Shown in pieces: positions 57,432 to 64,000 of a DNA stretch of 64,000 nt. The stretch covers positions 4,435,001 through 4,499,000 of the forward strand of contig NZ_JAPEOS010000001.1 of NCBI RefSeq assembly GCF_026340975.1, read 5' to 3'. The notes beneath the pieces are model-generated. The model made no database searches and was not told the DNA's origin. It saw only the letters and a program-made list of their open reading frames with translations. Position numbers and translations under genes: made by a program. Source of the stretch: Streptomyces sp. NBC_01214 (GTDB lineage Bacteria > Actinomycetota > Actinomycetes > Streptomycetales > Streptomycetaceae). Position 1 is the stretch's first letter. Every line of letters begins with the position of its first letter.

Positions 57432-58100
57432 ATGACGGGCAGCACGAAGACCCCCCGGGAGCGGTACCGGCAGCAAGTGCGCGAGGAGGTCAAGGAGAAG
57501 GCCTGGCAGCAGATCGCCGGTTCCGGCGCCTCGGCGCTCTCCCTCAATGCGATCGCCAAGCAGATGGGCATGAGCGGACCGGCGCTGTACCGGTACTTCG
57601 CCAACCGCGACGAGCTGATCACCGAACTCATCCGCGACGCCTACCGCAGCCTCGCCGACGCCTTCGTCGCCGCCGACGGCGGGGGAGCGGGCCGGCCGGG
57701 CCTCGCCGGGCTGGCGCAGGTACTGCGCACCTGGGCCCTCGCGGACCCGCACCGCTACTTCCTCGTCTACGGCACTCCGGTGCCCGGCTACCACGCGCCG
57801 CCGGACGTCACCGTGATCGCCTCGGAACTGATGTCGGTCCTGCTGGACGCCTGCGCCGCCGCCGTACCGACCGCGACCCCGGATGCGGAGCCGCACGCCG
57901 TCGAGGAGCACCTGGCCGCGCACCGCGCATGGGCGGGCAGCCACCCGGACGCCCCGCCGTCGGCGCTGCACCTGGCCCTGACCTTCTGGAGCCGTCTGCA
58001 CGGCGTGCTGTCCCTGGAGCTGGCGGGCCACTTCACCGGCATGGGCCTCGACCCGGCCCTGCTCTTCGCCGCCGAGGTCGACCGCCTCCCGACGCCCTGA
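57432..58100 (+). CDS. TetR family regulator (WHG-domain type)
   Basis: A 222-residue regulator. The HTH is in GASALSLNAIAKQMGMSGPALYRYFANRDELITELI (residues 32-66). The C-terminal TFWSRLHGVLSLELAGHF is the WHG-type ligand domain. It is divergent from the quinone oxidoreductase gene and likely controls it, perhaps with itself. Confidence 0.92.
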   Translation: MTGSTKTPRERYRQQVREEVKEKAWQQIAGSGASALSLNAIAKQMGMSGPALYRYFANRDELITELIRDAYRSLADAFVAADGGGAGRPGLAGLAQVLRTWALADPHRYFLVYGTPVPGYHAPPDVTVIASELMSVLLDACAAAVPTATPDAEPHAVEEHLAAHRAWAGSHPDAPPSALHLALTFWSRLHGVLSLELAGHFTGMGLDPALLFAAEVDRLPTP

Positions 58101-58106
58101 TCGGCG

Positions 58107-58589
58107 TCAGGTCCAGAAGAAGAACCGGTCGAGCCAACACGTCGCGTGGGAGCGGAGGTCCAGCACGCCGTCGTAGTCCGCCCACAGCAGGTGCTCGGGA
58201 ACGGTGCGGTAGCCGAGCCCGTCGAGGATGCCGGCGATACGGCCCAGATCGGTGGCGTCCAGGAGGTACTCGGTCTCCTCCTCGTCGTAGCTGTCCGGGT
58301 TGCCGAGCGTGATGAGGGCGAGGTCGCCGAAGTTGCTCACCAGGACGGTGATGAAGTCGGCGCTGGCCGTCGCCGCCACCGGGACGATGATCCGGCCGTG
58401 GTAGGCGGCCTCCTGGACGTCCTGTTCGTCCAGGCACGAGCGGCCGAACTCGGCGTCGATGCGGGCGACGAGTTCGCCGAACCGTTCGCGGGTGGCGGTC
58501 CGGTCGAAGTCGCGCGGGAACTCCGCGTCCCCGGAGGCGTCGAGCTCCCGCAGCAGCGTCCAGAGGGACTGCCGGTGGCCGTCGGTCAC
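58107..58589 (-). CDS. Protein of unknown function in DUF4139 operon
   Basis: A 160-residue protein, MTDGHRQSLWTLLRELDASGDAEFPRDF..., with no recognised domain, signal peptide or membrane helix. Acid-rich segments (SYDEEETEYLLDATDLGR) and aromatic ends are visible. GTG 58589 lies 13 bases after the DUF4139 stop, so it belongs to that operon. The function is not known; any link to the DUF4139 proteins is inference from position. Confidence 0.75.
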   Translation of the reverse strand: MTDGHRQSLWTLLRELDASGDAEFPRDFDRTATRERFGELVARIDAEFGRSCLDEQDVQEAAYHGRIIVPVAATASADFITVLVSNFGDLALITLGNPDSYDEEETEYLLDATDLGRIAGILDGLGYRTVPEHLLWADYDGVLDLRSHATCWLDRFFFWT

Positions 58590-58602
58590 CGGCCGGTCCC
58601 GC

Positions 58603-60168
58603 TCACAGCCCGGTGACCTTGGCGCTCGCCGACAGCTCGTAGACCAGGGTGACCGTCCGCCGGCCGCCCGGCGCGAGCGGGACGTCCCAGCGGGCGATGC
58701 CCTCGGGATCGACCGAGTCCGGCGCCGGCGAGCAGGCCTCCTTGCGCAGGCGCACGTCCACCGCCGACACCTCGGAGACCGGGATCCGCTCCCGGACGAC
58801 GACCACGCGTTCGCCGTGGTCCCCGGGGGCGGAGAACCGGGACAGGTGCAGTCGGACCGTGCGGGTGACCACCGTCCGCTGGGTGAATCCGGCCGAGTCG
58901 CGGGACTCCTCGGCGTACCGGACCACCCGGTGGTCGTCGCAGCTGCCGAAGGCGAGCTCGACCGGGGCGCCCGGGGCGGTGAAGTCCAGCGTGCCGCGTC
59001 CGCTGAACCCGCTGCCGCGGACCAGGTCCACGGGACCGGCCAGCAGCGCGTGACCGGACCGGTTGTCGAAGGACACCACCCGGGTGACCAGCGGAGACAG
59101 CTCGGGGGAGCAGGCGTACTCACTGCTCGCGGCCGTGCTGAAGGCGGAGAGCGGCACCCGGTGGGCGCGGCCGTCCGCGCGTACGGAGACCGGTACGGGA
59201 GAGTGCAGCACCCGCGCCTCGCCCCCGTCGTCCACCCCGGGCAGGCCGAGCACCGGGGCCGCCGGACCGAGGTCCCCGATCTCCTCCTCGCGCAGTTCGA
59301 CGTCGACCGTGCGGCGCTCCGCCGCCGTGCGGTCACCCAGCGTGAGACGGTCCTCGCCCAGTCGCGGCGGCTCGGTGGCCAGCGCCGACCGGGCCGTCGA
59401 CAGGGTCAGCCGTACGTCGGACCAGTCCTCGCCGGTGTGCTGCCAGACGATGGCGTCGGTCTCCAGCGTCAGCGAGTCCCCGTCCAGGACGGCCCGGTAG
59501 GCGGGCCGCCACAGTGCGCACGGGGTGAGGTGGCCCAGTCGCAGCCGGACCGGACCGGCGGCCGCGCTGTCCACGGTCAGCTCGATGTGACCGACCAGCT
59601 CGGCGGGCTCGGTCTCGGCACGGTCCATGGCCTGCCGGGTCTCCCCGAGCTCGACGGCGAGGGCGGCCAACCGGGCGTCCACGGAGCGCAACCGCTCGCC
59701 GTACGCATCGCGCTCGCCGTCCACCCGGTCCATCTCGCGGGCCCAGCGGGGCCCGTCGCTCTCCCCGGAGCCGGCGCCCTCGCCGATCTCCCGCAGGAGA
59801 TCGGCGGCGAGGCGGCCGAGCACGTCGAGCCGGGCGAGCAGCCGGTCGCGCTGCTGTCCCAGGGCGATCTGCTCCTCTTCGAGGACGTGCACGCGGTGGC
59901 GCAGGGCGGAGTCCTCGTCGGCGGACGGCAGCGGTCCGCGCGGCTCCCAGCTGCGGACGATCCGCACGTCGAGCACGGTGGCCCGGTGTTCGGCGGCCAG
60001 CTCGGCGTGCAGGGTGCGGTCGACGGCCAGCGCGCTGACCGGACCGAGCCGCAGCCGCTGGACCCCCGCCTCCAGGTCCAGTACGGCGGCGCGCTCGATG
60101 TGGGCGCGGTCCTCCAGGCAGGTGACGGCGGTGACGGGAAGGGCGATCGGCTTCGGGGCCGTGGACAT
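58603..60168 (-). CDS. DUF4139 (MuiA-like) protein, copy 1
   Basis: A 521-residue protein. DUF4140-like N-terminus (VTCLEDRAHIERAAVLDLEAG), a coiled-coil-rich centre (residues 85-190, with RHRVHVLEEEQIALGQQRDRLLARL), and the DUF4139 beta-rich part (LTPCALWRPAYRAVLDGDSLTLETDAIVWQHTGEDWSDVRLTLST). Members occur as mucoidy inhibitor A-like proteins; activity is not known. It begins eight bases after the stop of the larger paralogue. Confidence 0.85.
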   Translation of the reverse strand: MSTAPKPIALPVTAVTCLEDRAHIERAAVLDLEAGVQRLRLGPVSALAVDRTLHAELAAEHRATVLDVRIVRSWEPRGPLPSADEDSALRHRVHVLEEEQIALGQQRDRLLARLDVLGRLAADLLREIGEGAGSGESDGPRWAREMDRVDGERDAYGERLRSVDARLAALAVELGETRQAMDRAETEPAELVGHIELTVDSAAAGPVRLRLGHLTPCALWRPAYRAVLDGDSLTLETDAIVWQHTGEDWSDVRLTLSTARSALATEPPRLGEDRLTLGDRTAAERRTVDVELREEEIGDLGPAAPVLGLPGVDDGGEARVLHSPVPVSVRADGRAHRVPLSAFSTAASSEYACSPELSPLVTRVVSFDNRSGHALLAGPVDLVRGSGFSGRGTLDFTAPGAPVELAFGSCDDHRVVRYAEESRDSAGFTQRTVVTRTVRLHLSRFSAPGDHGERVVVVRERIPVSEVSAVDVRLRKEACSPAPDSVDPEGIARWDVPLAPGGRRTVTLVYELSASAKVTGL

Positions 60169-60176
60169 GATGGGTG

Positions 60177-62297
60177 TCAGCTCCTGCGGTTGCCGCCGAC
60201 CAGGGCCTTGCCGGCCGGGATGCGGATCTCGTAGCCGCCGTCGAGGGCGGTGGTCCCCCCGGCGGGCAGGTCCACCCGCCAGACGCGGGTGCCCGGGGCG
60301 TGCTGTTCCGGCCCGGCGCCGTCCTCGGGCGTCGTCCAGCCGGCGCGTTCCTCGATCCGGACATCCGGATCGGAGGTGACGGGCACCCGCTCGCGGACCT
60401 CGACGGTGACGGGTCCGGCGAGCCGGTTGGCCAGTTCCACGTGGACCTGGTGGTCGAGCACCGTGATGTTGTTGCGCAGGCCCGCGGTCGACTCGCGCAG
60501 GTTCGTACGACGGGTGACCCGGACGCCCTCGGCGGGTCCGAGCCCCACCCGGCGGACCCCACCGGGGGCGAGCGTGGGCAGGGCGGCGGTCAGCAGGAAG
60601 TCCTCACCGACGGTGACTTCCACCGGGCCGGCCAGCAGCGCCTGGTCGGTGGCGTTGGAGAGCACCAGCGTCGCGTACACGGTCTGCTCCACGGACGGCA
60701 CGCAGACGTATTCCGTGCGCAGACCGACCGGGATCTCCCCGACGGTGACGGTGTGCCAGGTGCCGTCCGACGGAACGTCGGCGCGGGCGGCGGCGTCGAA
60801 GCGGTGGTCGAAGGAACCCGCCGACTCCCGGGGCCGCACGGCGTGTCCGGGCAGCGACAGCCCGCCCACCGCCTCGGCGCGGCGGCGGTGTTCGGCCGCC
60901 ACAGGGTCGGCGCGGGAGTCGGCGAACAGCCGGCCCCTGCGACCGCCCTGCTCGTCGGGTCCGCACAGGACGAGGGCGGCGTAGTCGAGCTCGGCGCCGC
61001 TCGGTTGCGGCGGACCGGCCACCGGCTCCGGCACCGGAGCCGGCGCGGGCGCGGGCGCCGGCGGAGCGGCCCGGCCGGGGGCCGCGGGAGCCGCGGGGGC
61101 GGGTGCCCCGCCGAAGGCGCCGCCGCCCCGCGGCCTGCCGGCCGGCCGCGGGCGGACCGGCTGGGCGAGGGCGGGCATCGCGCCGGCGAAGTCCGGGGAG
61201 GCGTCGTACGCGCCGCCGGGCACCGGGAGCGCACCGTACGCCTGCGGCGCGGGAGCGGCCGCGGCTGCCGGGGCGGGCGGCGGCGGAGGGGGCGGCGGTA
61301 CGGGACCTGCCGCGGAGCCGACGCTGACGGCCGGGGGCACGACGGTCGGGGACGGGCGGCGGCGGCCGGCCGCCTCGTAGCCGGCGAACAGGTCGGCGAG
61401 ACCCGCCGGAGGCTCGCGCCAGCCGGACGGCGCGGGGGCGGGCTGCCGCCGCCCGATCCGGACCGAACGGAGCTTCGGCAGGTCGGTGCGGCGCCGGAGG
61501 TCGGCGGTGGCCAGGGCGATGCGCACACCGGTCCAGTCCTCACCGGTGCGCTGGGCGACCGAAGCGCGCAGCACCAGCCGGCCGTCGCCGTCGCCCTGAC
61601 GGTGCGTGAGCCGGTACGCCGGCACCCAGACCGCTCCCGGAACCCCGTACTCCAGCTCCAGCTCGACCTCCCCGGCAGCGCCCTCCGCGTCCCCCGTGGT
61701 GTCGAGGGTCAGGAGCGCGGAGACCGTGGTCTCCACGTGCGCCTGCGGAGCGTCGGTGGAGGCGCGGGCGAGCCGGTCCGCGGCGACGCCGAGATCGTGC
61801 CCGGCGAGGCGCAGCGCGTCCTCCAACTCGACGAGGCGGGCGTGCAGCCCCCTCAGCCGCTCCTCGGCGAAGTCGGCGAGCTCCAGCCACGCGTCGACCG
61901 GAGTGCGGCGGTGCGGGGCCTCGGGGTCCGGGGCCGGGGGCACCGGCCGCAGGGCCCTGACCTCGTCGATCAGCACCCGTTGCCGGTCCCGGCGGCCCTG
62001 CGCCTCCGCGTACGCGTCGCGCAGCCGTTCGACCTCGCGCCGCAAGGCACCGGGTGCGCCGGTGGTGCGCGGCTCGGCCTCGACCTCCACCCGGGCCTCG
62101 GTCACGCGCACGCCGGGGGCGCCCAGCACGCTCGCGCGCAGCGATCCAGGGTCCAGCGAGCGGGGCAGCCCCGTCACGCGCACCCGTCCGTCCGCCGGCA
62201 CGCTGCCCCGGACCAGCCGGCGGCAGACCGCGCCCTGCGCGTACACCACGACCGAATCGAGGGTCGAAACCCACCGCTGTGCCGTCTCCGCCGTCAT
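60177..62297 (-). CDS. DUF4139 (MuiA-like) protein with Pro/Ala-rich insert, copy 2
   Basis: A 706-residue protein of the same layout as its downstream paralogue: DUF4140-like opening (LDSVVVYAQGAVCRRLVRGSVPADG), a coiled coil near 90-180, and a DUF4139 barrel (GVPGAVWVPAYRLTHRQGDGDGRLVLRASVAQRTGEDWTGVRIALATA). Unlike the first, it has a Pro/Ala/Gly-rich segment of about 130 residues (near 320-440), with runs of prolines. ATG 62297 is the start. It heads the three-gene operon 62297-58107. Confidence 0.85.
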   Translation of the reverse strand: MTAETAQRWVSTLDSVVVYAQGAVCRRLVRGSVPADGRVRVTGLPRSLDPGSLRASVLGAPGVRVTEARVEVEAEPRTTGAPGALRREVERLRDAYAEAQGRRDRQRVLIDEVRALRPVPPAPDPEAPHRRTPVDAWLELADFAEERLRGLHARLVELEDALRLAGHDLGVAADRLARASTDAPQAHVETTVSALLTLDTTGDAEGAAGEVELELEYGVPGAVWVPAYRLTHRQGDGDGRLVLRASVAQRTGEDWTGVRIALATADLRRRTDLPKLRSVRIGRRQPAPAPSGWREPPAGLADLFAGYEAAGRRRPSPTVVPPAVSVGSAAGPVPPPPPPPPAPAAAAAPAPQAYGALPVPGGAYDASPDFAGAMPALAQPVRPRPAGRPRGGGAFGGAPAPAAPAAPGRAAPPAPAPAPAPVPEPVAGPPQPSGAELDYAALVLCGPDEQGGRRGRLFADSRADPVAAEHRRRAEAVGGLSLPGHAVRPRESAGSFDHRFDAAARADVPSDGTWHTVTVGEIPVGLRTEYVCVPSVEQTVYATLVLSNATDQALLAGPVEVTVGEDFLLTAALPTLAPGGVRRVGLGPAEGVRVTRRTNLRESTAGLRNNITVLDHQVHVELANRLAGPVTVEVRERVPVTSDPDVRIEERAGWTTPEDGAGPEQHAPGTRVWRVDLPAGGTTALDGGYEIRIPAGKALVGGNRRS

Positions 62298-62401
62298 GTA
62301 CCCCGCCCCCCGATGCGTCCGTGCCGATCGAAGCCTACGCCCGAGCGGTCCGCGGGTACCTGCCGAGACCCGATGTCAGTGGCCTGTCGTACGGTCAGGG
62401 T

Positions 62402-62761
62402 GTGTGCACGTCCGACGAAGTCCGTGAAATCGCCCTCGCCCTCCCGGAGACGACCGAGAAGGAAGCCTGGGCCATGCCCACCTTCCGGGTCGCCGGAAAG
62501 ATGTTCCTGACGTTGCCCGACGACGAGACGTCGCTGGCCGTCCGCTGCCCCAAGGAAGAACGCGACGAGCTCGTCCGCGCCGAGCCCGAGAAGTTCTGGG
62601 TCGCGGACCACGAGGCGTCCTTCGCCTGGGTACGGGCGCGCCTGGTGGCCCTCGACGACAGCGACGAGCTGCGTGCCATCGTCGTCGACTCCTGGCGCCA
62701 GGCCGCCCCTCCCGGCCTGCTCAAGGACCACCCCGACCTCGGGCCCCCGGGACCGGCCTGA
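62402..62761 (+). CDS. MmcQ/YjbR family protein
   Basis: A 119-residue protein of the MmcQ/YjbR type, with TSDEVREIALALPETTEKEAWAMPTFRVAGKMF, then SLAVRCPKEERDELV and a FWVADHEASFAWVRARL C-terminal part. It is a DNA-binding-like fold of unknown function. The GTG at 62402 gives the family's usual start; no strong ribosome binding site is seen. It is divergent from the DUF4139 operon. Confidence 0.88.
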   Translation: MCTSDEVREIALALPETTEKEAWAMPTFRVAGKMFLTLPDDETSLAVRCPKEERDELVRAEPEKFWVADHEASFAWVRARLVALDDSDELRAIVVDSWRQAAPPGLLKDHPDLGPPGPA

Positions 62762-62851
62762 GAGCCCGGGCGGGGCCGAAGACGGCTCGTACGGGCTCGC
62801 CGGGACGGGCGGGTACCGACGGGAGGGGGGATATGGAGAGACCATGGTCAG

Positions 62852-64000
62852 GTGCGAAACGTTCCCGGGCGTGATCAGCAGGCCGACCGGCGTGCGCTGA
62901 GAGAGGCACTGGTCGGGGCCTGTGCCGATGCGGGAGCGTCCATCGGGATGCTCTACCTGCCCGACCCCGACCCCACCCGGCGCGTACTGCACCTGACACT
63001 GGCCTCCGGGCTCTCCCGCGAGTTCGCGGCACCCTGGTCTCGCGTCGCCCTGGACGACCCCATTCCGGTGGCCGACGCGGTCCGTGAGGGCCGGCTCGTC
63101 TGGCTCGGCGGCCAGGAGGACACGGCCCGCCGCTATCCGCGCCTCGGCCTCGTCCTCCCGTACGACTTCGCGCTCGCCGCCGTCCCCCTGACCGGGGAAG
63201 CCGCAGGTAGGGCCACCGAGCCCACCGGGGCGGGCCTGGTGTTCCTGTGGCCGGGCTCGCACGGGCCCGAGCTCGACGAGCGGGAACGCAAGGCCCTGGA
63301 ATCGGTCCGCGGCCTCCTGACGCGCATCCTGCTGCGCGCCGCCGGCGACGGCCTGCCGCTGCGGCCGACACCGCATCCGGTCATCCTGCGGCCGCTCCCC
63401 TCACCCACACCGGGCCCGGCCGAGGCGGCGGCCACCATGGCCTTCGTCCGGCGCCTCCCCGGAGGCAACTGCGCGCTCGACCTGAACGGCACCATCACCT
63501 TCATCACCCAGGAGGCGGCCGACCTGCTCGGCGCGCCCGTTTCCGCCCTGCTCGGAGCCCTGCCCTGGGAGGCCCTTCCCTGGATGGACACCCCCGCCAT
63601 CGAGAACCACTACCGGGCCACCGCGATGAGCCGGCTGCCCCGGAGCTTCACCGCCGGACGTCCCACCGGACAGCAGCTGTGCTTCGAGCTCTACCCGGAC
63701 AACACCGGCATCAGCGTCCGCATCACCACGGTCGGCGATCGGGCCGGCTCATCGGCCCCCCTCGCCCCGGCGGACCCCGAGCGGGCCGCACCCAGCCGGG
63801 CCGCCGCGCTCTACCCGCTCATGATGCTGGCCGTCACCCTCACCGAGGCCGCCCACGCGCAGGACGTCGTGGAGAAGGCCGCGGACCAGATCGTTCCCTC
63901 CTTGGGAGCCCACGCCCTGGCCCTGCTGGCCGAGCAGGACGGGCGGGTGCGGATCGTCGGTCACCGCGGGTACTCCGCCGAACACCTGGCGGAGCTCGAC
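62852..64000 (+). CDS. GAF/PAS-type sensor protein, 3' end beyond right edge
   Basis: 383 codons of a signalling protein are in the window. The N-terminal GAF-like part is about residues 10-170 (GASIGMLYLPDPDP; ERKALESVRGLLTRIL). A PAS-like part follows (CALDLNGTITFITQEAADLLGAP, about 205-310), then the start of a second GAF-like part (LAVTLTEAAHAQDVVEKAADQIVPSLGAHALALL) that is cut by the window edge. In streptomycetes this order usually leads to a SpoIIE/PP2C phosphatase, which would act on STAS proteins, but that domain is not visible. The GTG at 62852 is a tentative start. Confidence 0.78.
   Translation, partial: MRNVPGRDQQADRRALREALVGACADAGASIGMLYLPDPDPTRRVLHLTLASGLSREFAAPWSRVALDDPIPVADAVREGRLVWLGGQEDTARRYPRLGLVLPYDFALAAVPLTGEAAGRATEPTGAGLVFLWPGSHGPELDERERKALESVRGLLTRILLRAAGDGLPLRPTPHPVILRPLPSPTPGPAEAAATMAFVRRLPGGNCALDLNGTITFITQEAADLLGAPVSALLGALPWEALPWMDTPAIENHYRATAMSRLPRSFTAGRPTGQQLCFELYPDNTGISVRITTVGDRAGSSAPLAPADPERAAPSRAAALYPLMMLAVTLTEAAHAQDVVEKAADQIVPSLGAHALALLAEQDGRVRIVGHRGYSAEHLAELD

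Overview
The window is about 64 kb of very GC-rich DNA whose genes use G/C-ending codons, frequent GTG starts and GGAGG-type ribosome binding sites. A WhiB protein, a gamma-butyrolactone-type receptor, a Streptomyces subtilisin inhibitor, a DasR-like operator, SigB/F-type sigma factors with RsbW- and RsbV-like partners, and several families that are mostly streptomycete (DUF5959, DUF6296) all point to a Streptomyces chromosome. No rRNA, tRNA or CRISPR array was seen. The calls rest on reading translations and motifs by eye, without a database search.

Region 1 (1-15.7 kb) is an iron-regulated siderophore locus cut by the left edge. On the minus strand lie an aryl carrier protein, an EntS-like exporter and a large nonribosomal peptide synthetase (NRPS, C-A-PCP-C-A-PCP-C and beyond; the first A domain looks glycine-specific, the second fits a basic residue). 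A second minus-strand set holds an ornithine/lysine N-hydroxylase, a stand-alone condensation-like protein and an MbtH protein. A third holds an EntB-like isochorismatase-fold protein and an acetylglutamate kinase. An N-acetylglutamate-synthase-like acetyltransferase (plus strand) and a protein with two putative helix-turn-helix segments complete the set. Five 19-bp iron boxes sit in front of these units, and a sixth lies before a secreted esterase-like hydrolase at 21.1 kb. Together they suggest an aryl-capped peptide siderophore with hydroxamate character and its own iron-controlled ornithine supply. Aryl-acid synthesis, the aryl-AMP ligase, chain termination and uptake are not in the window.

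Region 2 (16-27 kb) has housekeeping and accessory genes (GNAT, DUF2625, DUF5959, a WYL regulator, a methyltransferase), the iron-box hydrolase, a subtilisin inhibitor, and a two-gene exopolysaccharide unit: a cellulose-synthase-like GT2 and an acyltransferase-SGNH-GH16 fusion behind a DasR-like site.

Region 3 (27-37 kb) holds TetR-type regulators, including a gamma-butyrolactone-receptor homologue next to an FAD oxidoreductase, and then three small enzyme genes bracketed by two copies of a MITE-like element. An MFS transporter and an NlpC/P60 hydrolase follow.

Region 4 (37-64 kb) contains an S66 peptidase, an aldo/keto reductase, two SigB/F-type sigma factors with anti-sigma and anti-anti-sigma partners, a copper-exporter operon with a degenerate PCuAC-like protein, a sortase, an MscS channel, a WhiB protein, a phosphodiesterase-like secreted protein, a secreted S33 peptidase, a quinone oxidoreductase/TetR divergent pair, a DUF4139 gene pair with a small companion, and at the right edge a GAF/PAS-type sensor protein cut off by the window.
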